This document shows, piece by piece, positions 1-14,949 of a stretch of DNA of 64,000 bases. The first letter of the stretch is position 1; each line of letters opens with the position of its first letter. The notes under the pieces are model-generated. The model was not told where the DNA came from. It was given only the letters and a program-made list of their open reading frames with translations, and did not search any database. The stretch covers positions 58,726,512 to 58,790,511 of the forward strand of contig NC_088301.1 of NCBI RefSeq assembly GCF_032854445.1, in the 5' to 3' direction. Origin of the DNA: Liolophura sinensis (Eukaryota > Mollusca > Polyplacophora > Chitonida > Chitonidae). The position numbers and the translations under genes were made by a program.

Positions 1-3000
1 CATATTACTGTTTCCTTAACTTTATTGTTTTCATGTACATTGTTAATGGGTTGATTGCTTTACAAAAGGTAGCTATTACTTCTGTAGTTATAATTCAGTG
101 TAGTCTAGAGATAAAGAATTCCATTTATGTCATAAAGAAAATGCATGTCTTGTACACTGCAATAAACTGTAAATTAGTACTGAAGAATCCTCATGAAAGT
201 TTTAAGTTTAAATCTACATGTTTAAAATGCTCTTCCAGATACCAGTATGATTTAAATAATATAAATGAGATAAAAGGAGAAATTTAGATAAGCATGGAGT
301 AGAGGTACTTGTGTAATGTTTCTGAAACTTTCATACTTATAAGGAAGTCATTTATCAAAGTCGTGTCTGTCCGTTTGTCTGTCAAGTCGGATGCGTGGTA
401 CATGTATGTACTTGTGGCTATGTGTAACCAAACTGTACAGCAGAAAGAGAGATAATGGGGGAATAATAATCTAGGTAAATCATTTGTTCTGTAAGTCTAA
501 ATAGTGTTTATATGTAGGTATTTGTTGTTATACTTATAATCAATTTTCCAAAATAACTTAATGGCATCTACATGAAACTTTCCTCTAAATGCAGTGAAAT
601 GAGTTGGTATTTTTTCCTTTAAGCTATAAGTATACTTTATGTATATATTTGTGTTTTCACCTAATCCCTTTACTCCTCTTGCTTCAAACTGAGGCTATAT
701 GCCAACACCTGCACATGTATATGAAACCACTGTCAATAGAAACATTAGAAAGGGTGCTTGCTAGATGACATATTTATACCTCATATAATATAAAGCTCCA
801 TAAGCCTACCAACTATATTCTGGTATCAATAGTACCCCACTCATTGTAATCCTAATGATGAACCCCCTAAGTCAAAACCACATTGATGCTATCCAACTTT
901 CAATATGACATGAACCTTGGCAGCAGTTTAACAATTATATTTACTCCAACTCCTCAATCTTGTCACATATAAAACACCAACTTTCAATGCAATTTATGCA
1001 CATTTTGAATTTGATTTTGGAGCCAAAATAACATTGGTTGGGTGGATGAATTTAAACCTTCACAAAAGGTATAATGTTATCAGTCAACACAGAGTAATGC
1101 CTTCAGAATATGCTTACACAAACATCTTACAAACATGCAAGAAGGTTGAAGAAGTCATAGTACACTTATTTAAGTGATTAGGAGCAATTACAGCTCCAAG
1201 TACAGTACATTTCTAAAACTAAACCTGTAACATTTCTTGCAGTGTACCACAATTTAATTAATTTTTGCTCCACTCTCCACAGTAAAATGTTCAATGTGTC
1301 AAATACTTAGCTGACCTTTATCCTCCCCTTTCACTACCTCTAGATAACCATTTACTTCAACACAACAAAAATACATTATTATTTAAAGAACTTAGCTATA
1401 GGGGTCACACCTCATTAATGTAGTGCTAATGTACCTGTACATTTATATGCACTGGCACTATGCATATTCTTTTTCCCCAGTAAAATGTAGTAAGCATGAC
1501 AAAAAACATGATGCACATCTTCAAAACATATGCCCATGTGAATGGTATTCAACTAATGTAAGGTTATATGGTGCTTTAGGAAGACACTTAAAAAGAGATT
1601 TTTTTTTTTTAAATTATAAACAATCATAAATCAAGTGATGTTCTTTGGAGTGGAGTTTAACACAGTCAGGAAGACATAGGCATAAAAAGGCATTTCTGCT
1701 ATAAGTTTGTGAAGGTCACTAATTATGGCCATGGTCAACAAAGTATACATAAACAAAAAACCAAAAACAATCTACGGGTACCTTATTGAGAAAAGCAAAT
1801 TTAGCATGAGTTCCTCTCCCACACAGTTGTATACAAAGCATGGCTGATCTGATACTACCAAGTACATATCTGACCAAAGTTTACTTGCATGGCTTACTCC
1901 AGCTACAGAACAAATTACACATTATCAAAGTATTACATCAGTTAGGTTTAGTGTAATATATGGTAAAAGTGTCTAGAGTGAACAGCCAGTTGGTTTGACT
2001 GTAGGGCCTATATTTGTGGGCTTTACTTATGCAGAATTGCAAATCATATGGATGCACGAAGCAATATTCTAGGAGCTAGGCTGGCAACAGAACAGACTAG
2101 GTGATGGTGAATGTGGGATGACAGAAGAGCCAGCAGCAAGCCCACCACCGGGGAACCAGCCAAAAATTAGACATGACTCGAAATCTCCCAAATGGCCAGA
2201 ACTCTTATTGAGCAGATATTGATTTGCCGGACAGCTTGGCACATTTCCAGTTGTATCAGTATGCAGGCTGACCCTTAGAGGTCATCCAGCTACATCTGCT
2301 GATCAACCTCCTCTGTGCCTGTCTCCTTCTCAGTAATTGACACCTTATGTAGATCCTACACCAAGATAACGTCTAGCTTCTCACTTCTCAGTCATGCTTC
2401 TATAGAAACATGTGTACTGAGAATTGCCCAAGCCATGTGATGGGAAGCTTATACAGGATCGATCCATCCATACAAACAGTTTAATTACTTGTATGCCGCA
2501 GTTTGAATCAATCCTAGAAAAATCCTTAAATTCTTATTTTAATTCAGTTTCAACACAAATTTAGGTCAAATATGTTTCTTTTTGTTTTTTAAGAATGTTG
2601 GGGAGGGGGGGGTAGCTTTTTCAGAAGATTAACATTAATGTTATGTAATGCAAGTTTTAAGAGTATGGGTTACATACAATACATAAATTTTTATAAAATA
2701 TGATACACAAGTTCTAAAAATATGCCACTGAAAAAGTAGCTTTCACACACACTTCATTCTAGCATAAAACACAAAAATGTGCTGAAATCTGTGAAGGTCA
2801 GACAATTCTTCCTTATTTTAAGTCATTATCCATTTTTCCATATTTGCTTCACAACTTTCGAATAAATCCACCACTAAATTAAACCGTCAAAGCATAATGT
2901 TTCCTCACTTGGGTTCAAGTTCTAACACAGTAAACTTCATTCCTTGGTGTTTTGATAGCTTTGAAGTTTGATAGCTGCTGAATAGCTTAATATAGTGGAC

Positions 3001-4157
3001 CAAAGTGCCAACTCTAGGAAATGATAATCATTGCATGTCTATTTCTGTGGTGGTTGTGTCATGGAGTTGTGATTTTGGCCTACTTTATATCCATCTATCC
3101 CAAGGATGAATGTTGCACCAGTGGACCAGATTAAATGAGCACAGTTACACACCATACCACAACATATTTGCTTTGTCCTAGAGGATGTTATAATACTGTG
3201 TTTTATACATCTGACTTGACCCCACCATTGTGTTCATGACTTTTACAGCATTTGTAAATATTCCGATACACCCAAATCTTGGCCAACGAATCAACTCTGT
3301 ATCAGATCAGAAATTTGTATCCACAGCTTGAGTTCTGGCGTAGAAATGAAGATGAAAAATCTTTTAATCTAAATTTCACAAATATGCACTGCCATTTAAC
3401 AAATGCCATTTTAAAGTCAAAAGTACTTTGTTCAGCCCAAATCTAATTCTTACATAGACAGTGACTCGATTTTATAAACAAGCCAAGTCTATAATAGGCA
3501 AGTCTACACTACGGTGTCCAGATATGACGTGTCAGTGTCAAGTTAGAGCTATTAAAACATGAAGTGATATTGTATGATATATATGCGACTACATTTCCCT
3601 CCCATCCTCTACAGTTTTTAATTTTACACACCAACAAGCATAATACATTCCTTGGTATGACTCAAACAACATAAAACAGTAAAACATGCAGGTCTTAGAA
3701 TCAGTACATATGTGTCAATGATAACATCTAGCATACTATAACCCACTGTTGATAGAAAACATACAAAGGCCAACTAAACAAAACTTCATTCAAAGATCTA
3801 TATCCTTATTGCATGACCTAACTGTATCAAAATGCAGTGATATTCATTAAATGTATAAACAGATATTTTACAAGAAAAGGATGCAACATTATGGCTTTGC
3901 AAGTATGGTATGGAGCAATATAAAACCTATTGTTTACAAGTTTTTTGTTCGCAGAGGTCCCCTCATGCGCTGGTGATTGCATGGGTATGAGAGTATTGGT
4001 GGTAGAATGTTACATGTACAAAGCCTTCCCAAATATCCCAAACTTCTATAAGTGCTAAATGTAATTCAGGCTGGAGGTGGGGGGATTCAAATTATCTAGA
4101 TCATACACCCCTATTGCTCTGCATATCCATATAAGTGGTTAATTCCATCCTTTGCAG
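1..4157. other. Non-coding stretch, probably intron of the gene ending at 8116
   Basis: AT-rich sequence with no ORF that looks coding and no acceptor-ORF-donor combination I trust. If the plus-strand gene whose exons begin at 4158 is real, this is part of the intron upstream of that exon, because the exon opens at codon position 1 behind an acceptor and so needs a preceding exon outside the window. It contains one copy of the MITE-like repeat (about 955-1155). The short ORFs at 33-287 and 1423-1629 have the Ile/Lys/Asn/Tyr-rich make-up expected of random AT-rich DNA. Confidence 0.5.
955..1155 (+). repeat. MITE-like dispersed repeat, copy 1
   Basis: This stretch aligns with 59317-59536 over nearly its full length. 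Shared blocks include TGCAATTTATGCACAT near the left end, TTTGATTTTGGAG in the middle, CTTCACAAAA, and GCCTTCAGAATATGCTT followed by ACAAACATGC and GGTTGAAGAA at the right end. In the best copy (59.3 kb) the two ends are imperfect inverted repeats. No coding capacity is visible. The family is defined only by comparing copies inside this window, and I cannot assign it to a known family. Confidence 0.6.
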
Positions 4158-7100
4158 GACAGAGAGTTTGTTGAGATGGACCTGACATTCAATGGAGCTC
4201 CAACAGGCCGTCAGAAACCCCTCCACCCTCTCCCTCCCTTCGGTGAGCTCTGTAGACCGCCATCGCAGTGGCTGCTGCGCCCGTAGGTTCAACCCACAAC
4301 GACGCTTCCTGGTGAGTTTATGCCTGCAGTCCTCATCTTGCCTCATCACCTCATCCCATTGACCAGCCTCTCTTCAACCCTTACATGCTAGCTTTTCACT
4401 TTCATTTTCACTATCTGGTTGTACCTTATTATGGCTTGAAATGAAAACCAGTGGCACAAACCACTTCAGTTGAACATAGGTACCGGTTCTTTGTACTGTT
4501 TGTTATTTTCTTAAGGACTGTTTTTGTGTGTGTGATATTGGTCATATACTTTTGGGAATCTGTGGACAACTATTATACATAGCTAACTCTATCACTGCAA
4601 TAAGTGACTGCAATGAGTGCCTGCCCAAGTCCCAACCCACCCCCTCCTTAGCCCAAGCTTCTCCTTAAAACCCTCCCTTCCCCGACACCTGACTACCTAC
4701 ATCCAGCTCTTACTAACACGGCTGATTTTGGCCCTTCCTACAGATTGGGGAAAGCCAGGCTACGATAGAGTCGATGTGGAATTGTCCCCTTCCCCACAGG
4801 TGAGCCCCCTAGTCTGACATGTAGTGGGACAATACATTGTCACCTCTAGTCCAATCCACCCATTTCGAGAAATTCCAATGCATCTCAGGCTCAATTTTAT
4901 AGGTCACCGGAAGGGCACATAAGGTGTGGGATATACAGAAACACAAGGCTCAGGAAAAACAAACAAAGCTGATAAACAAGAATAGACACAATGTAACAGG
5001 TAGCTGTTAGAACAATATTTGCTTATGCAGTGTTGATAACACACTTTGCGATTTTATGGACTGAAATCATCAATTTGATATAAATTAAGAGACAAAGCTG
5101 AGGTTTACGCATATACAACTTCAAAGAATGATATTCTGTTGATATCATCAATGCAAATACATCTACAAATTTATGAGATTCACATAATACATACATTAAC
5201 ACAATTAAGGTTATTTACAATCTAATTAAGAACTCTACAGTCCAACACTGCCATAAGAAAAAAAAATAAGCAGAAAATAGAAGACTTTCTTTTAATAATC
5301 TTTTTCAAATAAAAAATTTCTTGGCCAGCAGGAAATGAGGATAAGAGTCCATGGAAAAGAGGGTGACTTTAGAAAATGCCATGTTGACTGCAGCATTCTG
5401 CACTCCAAACATTTACATTCTTTCTGCCAACAGCTTGAGCAATCAGAAAGCCACGTCTTCAGATCAGCAATTTGTTAATGATTTACCCGGACTCTTCGTT
5501 GCTTCAGCATTTCAATGTAAAAATAACTTCCATGGTTCCACAAAGGCTGTTCCTCCCAGCAGGCTGGAGCAGACAGAATTTATCTAACATTCCACGTACA
5601 GACACTAAATTCATCACAGTTTAACCCAGACATGGCAACCAACCATCCCCAGACAGTTCTTACTTTCTGCCCTGCTGCATATGTATATTTTATGATTTTG
5701 GTCGTCTGAAGGCAGTAAGCCAGGTCTTCTATTCTCTTCTCTTCTAAAACCAACATCATATAGCCAGCTTCAACAATAATAGCCATTTAAGGTGCATTGA
5801 AAGTTCTGAAAAGGTTTGTTGTACACATGTATCTAAACTTTTATAGGCATTTTCCATCAATAAGGGCGATATACCTTTTTTCCTTCAAGTGTAATGATCG
5901 AATTGACAGCATGATATGAATAATCACAAGTGTCAGTTATTAGCTATTAACAAGAAAGGAACAAAAATGTTAGTTAAATGGTATTCCTTTCCCATTAATG
6001 TGATACTCACGGTGGACAAGGTACAATTGCTATAGAGGTTAAATGTTTGACAAGGTCAGAATGATCTTCTTCCAATGCATAGGATATGATACAGGAGATT
6101 CCACTGTAGCAAGCACCCAGTTCTAACTTCATAGCTATTTTTTATCTCTTATTACTTGTTAAATCCTGTTATAGGAGACTTAAAAGTCAACCACGACCCC
6201 AAAAGTCTCCAAAAGCACATCCCGAGAGATGAGTCCATTAATACAAGAGTGAGATTTGTGCCACTGATCTGCAGGAGGCGGATTCATGAATCAGATTTCT
6301 GTTTGCTTCTACTCATCTGCAATAGTTTGTTGCATGTGCGCTTTTAAAACTTTCTAAAATGCTCCCCAATGCATGTTTGCTTCTGCACTGCGCCACAAAT
6401 GTTGTCTGCATGCCCTTGTATCCCAGATTGCTGTTGTCTGCACCAAACACTACTGAATCATGCAATCATAAACTTAGTTCCACAATTTTCTATCTAATAA
6501 CATTATACTTGTAACTCATCTGAATGGCACCATCCTGCAAGGCATTGCTATAACCTATATTTATTTATCACGTGCCTATGAGGATTTTTCTGACAATTTA
6601 TTGGCCTGTATATTTCTTGATCTGACAGGTCAAATTTAGCTGCACTCCAGGCAAATGTGAAGTCTTATTCAGAGTTCCAAGAGCAAAGAACTGCCACCAT
6701 CAGATACAATAGATATGTTTTGTGTTTTGACAATGGATTAGTACGGCAGAGTTATACAGCTGTCTTTGGTCATTTGAAGCAGCTGTCGTGAATCATACCA
6801 GTTCAATTAGTTAGTGAGGTGACATGAGAGCTGATGAACAGGCAGCACTATTTGTCAAATTATCAGGCCAGGCTCTCTGCGTCTATGTACAGACCACATA
6901 CATAATCACATGTTTCACACCCATTGTCAAGAAAATGCCAGGGAGGAAAAGGTAGAGTAGGTCTAGACATTTAGTATGCTGGAGGTAACAGAGGACAATT
7001 CAACAAGAAGCGCTGTTGTAGGGTGATGATTGAATAGCCAGCTGTAAGTTTGTTGGGCTTTGCCATTGTCTGGCTTTCATGTCTATTAATGGGCAGAAGT

Positions 7101-8116
7101 CTAGAAGTAATTACAGGCTTTCAGGAAAGACAATCAAACAACAGCCGTGAGATAAGTGAGTCTCTACCTGGCTCTATGTCAAACCACTTAAATGACAGGC
7201 CCAATTGTCAGCCCCAGAAAGACACAACCCATAGGCCAAAGGCATATTCTGCTATTTCTGTGAGCCCAGCAGTAGACATTGGGTTGTTTAATGATACCAG
7301 GCTTCATCTTGGTATGCACCACTGGGCAAATAGCGGATATGAGCTGCAAATATATTAAACACTGCCATGGCTGCATTTTGATTAAGGACAAATGGACCCT
7401 TTACGCTGATATTACATCCTCTCTGAGCATAACCCATGTTTATCTGGTAGAGCCACACTGCTCAATACAAACATCATCCAATGTTTAAAATACCAATACC
7501 ATACAGAGTAGAATGAATAAAGACACTATATATAAAAGAAACTCTGTACTCCAAATACAGCAATGAATTTTTGGTCAAGCCAATAAAAATGTTTCCTATT
7601 TCTGCAAAATGTAGATTTCAATATAGATGTAACAATTATATTTGTGTTAAATTGTTTGAAACACAGGGAATGTCATTATCATGTGAAGAGACCAAAAACA
7701 AAATGTATCCAGATTGCATGATTTGTGTCATACAACATCTCATGATAACAATGATATAGTGCAAAGTTTTTCTATTTAACATGTACATGTACCTAGATTT
7801 TAATAAAATAAAGACATTACCTAATTTTGACTTTTGCCCTTTTCAGACAAGATCTTCAGGACAGGAATCAGAACAAGAAGAGCTGAATGACATCCAAGTG
7901 AGACCCCCTACCAACAATCGCTCATCGCGATCAAGCCTGAATGCATTTCCTTGCAACCCAAAGTCAAACAACACACAGACTGTGACGACGGCTATAGTTA
8001 CCCTGCCAACCCCAAGCTCCACCTCTGAGACCGAGCCCATGTGTACCCCCGGTCCGAGCACCGCTCTTCTCCCCCACTCACAGAACCCTAACATGGTCAA
8101 GATATCCACCTTATAA
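4158..8116 (+). CDS. Last three coding exons of an unidentified gene; C-terminal tail with PDZ-ligand-like end
   Basis: I chain three exons: 4158-4242, 4744-4799 and 7847-8116 (stop at 8114-8116). Each has a pyrimidine-rich acceptor (TCCTTTGCAG, CTTCCTACAG, CCCTTTTCAG) and the first two end at GTGAGC donors. The phases agree: exon 1 ends after one base of a codon, exon 2 supplies the other two to make Asp, and exon 2 to 3 is in phase 0. The joined 136 residues read as an acidic, Ser/Thr/Pro-rich, low-complexity tail containing PFDWGKPGYDRVDVELSPSP and ending MVKISTL. The final Ser-Thr-Leu fits a class I PDZ ligand, so a membrane or receptor protein's cytoplasmic tail is a reasonable inference. 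GYDRV resembles tyrosine-based SH2 sites, but that is weak. No known domain is present and I do not recognise the family. The first exon opens in phase 0, so upstream exons lie outside the window. An alternative is that one or more exons are chance ORFs, but the phase agreement argues against it. Confidence 0.6.
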
Positions 8117-11100
8117 CACCTTCAGGAAAACTAACCCTAAATCCGCACCTTACTCTCCTGTGACCAGGGGTCTCTTGTAACAGTGCTGAAGGCTGACCTA
8201 ACACTTTGATTGCAATAAGAGAAGAGTGGTCGCTACCAAGAAACAGGCTCCTTGGGATGGGTTGAGATTCCTGGCTGGAGATTTCAAGAAGCAGTGAGAA
8301 CAGGTTATTGCTCCACACTGTGTTCTGGTGTGGACTGTGCTCTCCATCAGTCATGTCTTCCTCCATTGATTTCTGGTGGTGAGAAGCGATGAGACGCAAA
8401 GAAAAGGAGATGTCCCCACCATCCATCAGAAGACTGGTGTATCCATGTGCTTACCCAGATGGAGGAATTACAATCATGTCCTCTCTACATGCCCAAAATA
8501 ACTGGTCTCAACATGAGCAGAAAGTAACAAAACATCAGAGGAAAAAGTTAACTGTCCTGAATTTGTGAACACGCACGGGAGGTATAATGGAACGATCACC
8601 AGCAATACTAGTTACATGAACTCATTTCAGGATGGTGAGCGCGTGACTATTGGAGGATAGCGAGACCCTTTTAACATGATTCCTACACAGGTGTGCAAGG
8701 TGTATAGCTTTTTGCTAGAAAGGTGGTATGTGCAAAAGCTTCCAACAGTCAGAGAAACAAAGGCATAAATTGTCCCTGCACAAAACGGCCAATTAATGCA
8801 CTGCATTGAAGGAACTGTCACCTTCTCATTTCATTTTCAAGGAATTTTGTGTGTGGTAGAGTTACTGAAAGCAGGGAAAGGGTGAGAGATGTATCCATTG
8901 CACAGTTTGTGATAAGGATATCAAAGAAAAGCAAAATACAGCTCTCCAATGCTGCTGTCTTTGCACTGGCTCATGAGGTGAGATTCAAACTGGTGTAGGA
9001 AACCTGAATTACCATGTTTTTACTTATGTTGTACATGTGTATCAGGACCTCAGTAGATCTGGTATTGACAGGAAGCCAGAACTCTGCTTTATTCAAACAT
9101 TTCACAAGCTCCTTAATCAGCACTATTCAGCTTACCACATTTGTTTTCAATTTTATGGTTAGATTAGTATGCAAGAGACTGATCAGTCTAATCATTTCTC
9201 TCTTTGTTATTGAGAATCCATTTTTCGTATCATCGTCTTAACATTTCCACTTAACCATCTGCTTGGTCAGACATTGTTTCTCCACTACAAATAGACAGCA
9301 TGTAGAGTAGTCCTTGAAATATGAATAACATGTTGAGTGATAAGATATTGATACCTCCCAATACTGAAAAGATCTCAGGCAGCGACAATTCCAAAACAAC
9401 CAACTCGTAGTTCCAACAGTGATATTATTTCACAGACAGACCCTTTAGTAATGCTTTACAGTATCACACCCACACAAATACATCTAGTTGTGCTACAGTC
9501 CTATGTATTTCCTCCACATCAGGAATTCTCAAATAGTTCCAATGTGGTCCACTTAGCTTCCTCATACATAATCTACAACCACTGACTTACCACAATAGCT
9601 CAACAGATGTATAATGCAACTTATTTACTGCCCAATTCTGCTTAAAATCTAGACAGTCTGCTTATGAGACTGGAATCCTGATATTAGTGCATGGTTGCTA
9701 TACAATAAATGATCTCACTAGACTGACAATGCCAAAGTGTTGTAAAGGTGAAAACCTCCAACATCTTCTTTTATCCACATCCATACATAATAAAACCATT
9801 TGAAGAAAAACATGACATGTATAAACGTGATGAAAGCCTCTTTGTTGATAAAGCATGCAGCTTTAATGTCTTGGGGCAAATTCTGGTACAATTATCAAGG
9901 GGAGTAACTTTGAATCCAATCAGTATGGAGCATTAGGTAGCCTCCAGATTCCTCTTGACTGTATAATGTATACTTACCTACTCACCCTTCACCAAAGGGG
10001 ATGGGGCACAAGAAAACTTCACCAAAAATAACCATGTGTGACAATACAGCCATGGTCAAATCTATATCCTGGCACAAAAATGTGAGAGCAGAGGGTAGAA
10101 GAAATTCTCTCTGACACTGTGTATTTAATAACACTTGACACAGGTTCTCTCCCTTTCTGGCTATTGTCTTGTAAATATGTGAATATATATATATATAATA
10201 TATTTTTATCTATGTCATATCACACCGCCAAGTTGCAGATGCAGTCTTGACTGCCCAAGCTAGCCTTCTATAAAATCAAACCGACTATGGTACAACTGGA
10301 AAGACTGGAAGGTTACTGTTGGTGTTAACTCCTATCAAAAAAGGACCTCTGGAAACATCCTTTTCTGTGTTAACACTGACTGAATGGGTTGGCTGTAAGT
10401 TATGTTTATGCAAACACAGATAGATCAAGGATTTTTACAAGAAGGCCAATTTGAAGTATTAAATATATGAACTCTCTAAAATCACTTTTCTTCAGGCTTC
10501 CTCTCACATGCATAGGCTTAATCGTATACTTGTACAGTTGTTATAATTTATTTGTATGTGAATCTGTGTGAATGTGTAAAATGTAGACAGTGCATTATTA
10601 AATGCATTACATCATGGCATGGAAAGACTAGAGGATGCATTGGACTAGAAACCCATAGCTCACAGACAGAAAGATATGTTAGGGTGGACAAAACCTAGTA
10701 GGGAAAACTCCAAAGGTTAACCTATAGTAATGTCCTATTGGGAATGAAAGGCAAAGAGGGAATCTTCAAAAATGTTTTTTATGTCAATGCTGCTTTTGTG
10801 CTGGAGATATTCTCTGCTTCCTAGGAAATATGTCACCATATCACAGAGCACAATCCAATGTTAAATTTCAATACTATATTAACATACATATCTGAAATGT
10901 CAACCTATCTCTCAGTAGGCCAATGAATAATCCAAAGGAATAATTGCTCTTGTCATTCATGTATAATTGCTTTCAAAGAAAATTTCAGTACATACATGTA
11001 CATGCAGGCCTACCAAATTAGGGTAATACAGTTGAACAGGTCTACAAGGTGGCATGAAAATCTTACAAATATCCAGGTGCACTTCATGTCTGCTTCATGC

Positions 11101-14100
11101 ACTCCATTTGGCATAGCTCAGATACTACTTTTAAACACACACAGTGTGCGTTAAACTTTGAGTTTTATGGATTATGCTTTCACATTTTCATTTTCACTCA
11201 ATAAAAACATTCATTTGTCCAATTTTCAGTTTTTCACATGAGTAGTCATATAAAATTTTATAACATGTGTACATAAACAGATGTATAGAAAGAAACAATA
11301 ACAACTCCTGTAACCTATTTCAGGTAACTTCAGGTAGAATCACCACATTTAAGACTTTCCAAAAATTACATTTATAATATCTGAAGTTCCTGTGTCAGAT
11401 CTTGTTTAGAATAAACAGAATATAGAAATAGAATTTCAACCAAGATTTGATGTAGCCTTGGTGATAATAATCAGAAGGTAACTGTTGTGCACAAGAAGAA
11501 CTATATTTTCATTTACCTATGATTAACATATTTCTGCAAAAGTCTGTTTGATTGTTTGGTCATACAAATTAACATAAGTAAGAAATGAATACTGAAACAT
11601 ATCAAATCTATAATATAAAACTTATCAAATAAAAATTAAATGAATACCTTAACCTAAGGTCTTGAAAAGCAAACATACTATTTAAGTTTCACTGGCTCAA
11701 CATGTATTTCAGAAAAAAATAAGTTAATGTAAATTTCATTTAGAGCACCTCTCTGTCATTGTGGATTATTTGCATGTGTGAAATGTTGTAAAATGTTCTT
11801 GTTTCCTATAGGACACAAGTCTGCTTTGTCAGGATGGTTTGAGATAGGGATGATATGATTTCAACATGAAATCCTCTCTGTTTTTTATGCATTGCTGAAC
11901 CAAGCATATTAATAATGTTTTTAACATCTGTGATAGCAGCACACTACTAACTCAGACAAAAAGCAATTTTTGTCCCAGTGCCCATTCAACAAGAATGTTT
12001 ACCTTACCCTCGACCAGGTAATAAGACTACCAAGTTAGTTACATCATTATTGTGTTAAGGCAGGTGTTCTTTGTCGAATGGACAACCTTCAGTGATTTAA
12101 TGTCGTGCACCTTCTCTGTACAATTCAGTTTTGCAATAATATCGATTTGTGTACGTAAGTAAAACTTGCTAGCTTCCTGCATTTGATTATTTATTGCAAG
12201 TGTGTTGAGAGAGTCATTGTGATAGAGGAGTTTATAGAGGTATTTGATATAGAGGCTGCTTGACTGTGATAGTGTGTATAAATGAGGAAGTACAGGTATT
12301 ATTGACAGGTGTAAGGGTTAGTGATATGAGTGGAAAGGATATCACCATACACTGTTGTTATTTTAAAAGTTTTTTGTTCTACAACACAAAGCTTACCTGT
12401 TTTACACTTCACATTTTTCTTGTGATAATAATGTATGTTTGATTTGAGTGGATATTAATAATGTAGACTCTAGTTATAATTGTTACAACAATCTTTCACA
12501 ACTTCTATGTGAATTCTTTTACTTTCCTAGGTTTTTAATTGCCACAGAAATCACATTTCTTGAGAATGTCCATATCCAAGCATTTATGAGAAAGATATCC
12601 TGTCTAAAACATATCTCTTCATGGCGTTGCAATCAAATAATATTTTTGTTTTAAGGCGTTTGTTTTTCTTTTTTTTTTTTTTTTGGTCTTTTTGTTATGA
12701 AACATCTTTTCCATTGCAGGCTTTCAACATTGAAACTATGTTTCTCTAATTGTTGTTTACATCATTTCAAATCTTTAACTTCCTGTTTTACGGGTTGAGA
12801 TTTCTTCGTTTATATTCTCACAATACCTGAAGATATACAACAAAACTGTTTTTATTTCTCCTAGATATGTACATATAATCACTGTGTTATATTCATTTTT
12901 ATAATAATAGGCCGCTTGAACAGTTCAAGAACTCATTGGATTGTATCAAACTTGGAGATGCACAATGATGCATGTCTGTATCATATTCCCACAAGTAAGA
13001 CGTTTTTACTTTATAAGGTATGTGTTATGAAGAACACAACGTGCTCCAAAGACAATTAACCTGTTGTGATTTTCTAAGACGTTTATTCTCCCACTGACGC
13101 CTGACATTTGGCAAGGATGCTCCTTACTGGGAGGAAATCAAAAGAGCGGGAGTGCAGGGAATATTCTATTGAGCTATGAAGTGTTGTGTTGGTGAACGTT
13201 GGAGGCACACCTACCCATGTTCTCAGTAGGCTCCACACCTAGCCCTAATTGGCCGAGTAATACCACGGTGTGAGTGTTTGCAATAGAGATGATATGTTAC
13301 CCATTCCATATTGTTCCACTATTTACCAGAGTTATTGTCCTTCATCATGTTTCATTGTTATGGTCTTCTTTTTTAAATCTTGAGAGTATCTAGACCCTGA
13401 GGTAATAGGGTACATGTAGATTATCCCATTGTACCAATCCTATGTATAGTATCACCATGATATTCTGCTAGTATCGGTCCTCATTAAACTTTCTAACACA
13501 CTTTCCTGCACTGCAAGCTACATATGCGACAAGCGCATTTCTATGAAGGAATTTCACTGGTGGAGGACTTGGCAGTTGTCAGCAGATCACAGCCATTTCA
13601 TACCTTTCCAGCTGCTATGCCTCTTTAATAAAATTTCCAGTATTGTGTATAAGAAACTTGTAAGTTTGTACTCATGTTGACTGCACCGCTGCACCTTTGG
13701 CTATGGTCTCAGCATATACTTACCTGTGTCTGACAATCAATTCTGGAGGCATGAACTCCCACTGCTGCAGATATGGCCTGCTTAACACCCTGCTTAATAG
13801 CCAGGGTCATGGCCCACAATCACATTGTGGTTTTATGATTTCACCTCTTGTAGTTCATCATTGTAGTCACTTGTCGACAGGTGTGGCACACCTATATAAA
13901 GCAAGTGGTAGGTAGTAGTCTTGTGAAATTTCAATTTTACAAAATCCATTATATTCCAGTTTAATACTGTTATTTCTGATGGTACATGTAGTCTATTCTT
14001 CCCACTCTTGTTACATCTTGAATTTTTATGTATAACACTGACTGTCATTAAAAACGTATTTCTACTGTCAATGTTGTGTTCCTTTCAATGGTGTGTAATT

Positions 14101-14949
14101 GGCTATATTCTTTATTAAGGCATAGGCATGTATTTATATGTAAGTGAAAAGATGAACTCCAAATTTTCAAATCAATATTTCAATGCCTTCCTTCTCAGTG
14201 AATTGAATGGCATAAGGATGTTTTGCTTTGAAATTGAAATATGGTCGATATATTGTCAAGAGGGCGACAAGCCATAATCATTCATCCTAATGATCACAAA
14301 AAAAAAAGAGCCCCAAGGGCTCTTACGAAAAATATGGGTATTTACCATGAAACAGCCTAAAAACAATATAACTGTTTACAGACTGATAGGTCAGGTTAGT
14401 GCATTTCAGCTTTGATTGCTCACCACAAAATTTGGTTCAAGACCTATTAGCATGACTTAGTTTGAAAGTGTCAACCTCTATAAACACAAAAGCTACAAGT
14501 ACATCTATGCATGCTTACCAGGAATTTAAGTCTCTATTGTAGTTGTCTCAGAGTTAAAAAGTTTCTCTCAGTATGATGGACGGGTGTGTAATTGTAATTA
14601 TAACAGCTCTTTTAGAACGTTTTTGTCCGACTATACTGGTTATAATACACCCGATTCTAAAATGGTCTGCATTGACCCAGAGGGTATCAGTGACATCTCA
14701 TATATATTGTTTGCTGGAAACAGTTCCTATCAAGGTCCATTCAGTGACTGCATTCATAGACATATATGCATATGCATTCTGAATGATGACATCTAGCAGT
14801 CTCAGTGTCTTAATTGGCAAACCCCTGATGTAACATCTCTGGTAACATAACAGTTACAAAAGGCCACTGTAGAACCCAAAGCTTCAAATGTAATTTAATA
14901 GATTGAAAAATTTACAAAAGAAAATCAAACCACTTACTTGGACACCTTT
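8117..14949. other. Gene-free stretch
   Basis: The first few hundred bases are probably the 3' UTR of the gene ending at 8116; no clear AATAAA close to the stop was found. The remainder is AT-rich, with a short (AT)n tract near 10183-10202 and a T-rich tract near 12662-12685. No ORF here has convincing coding character. The small plus-strand ORF at 14572-14799 follows a TTTCTCTCAG acceptor-like sequence and looks protein-like but has no usable donor, so I do not call it a gene. Confidence 0.5.
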
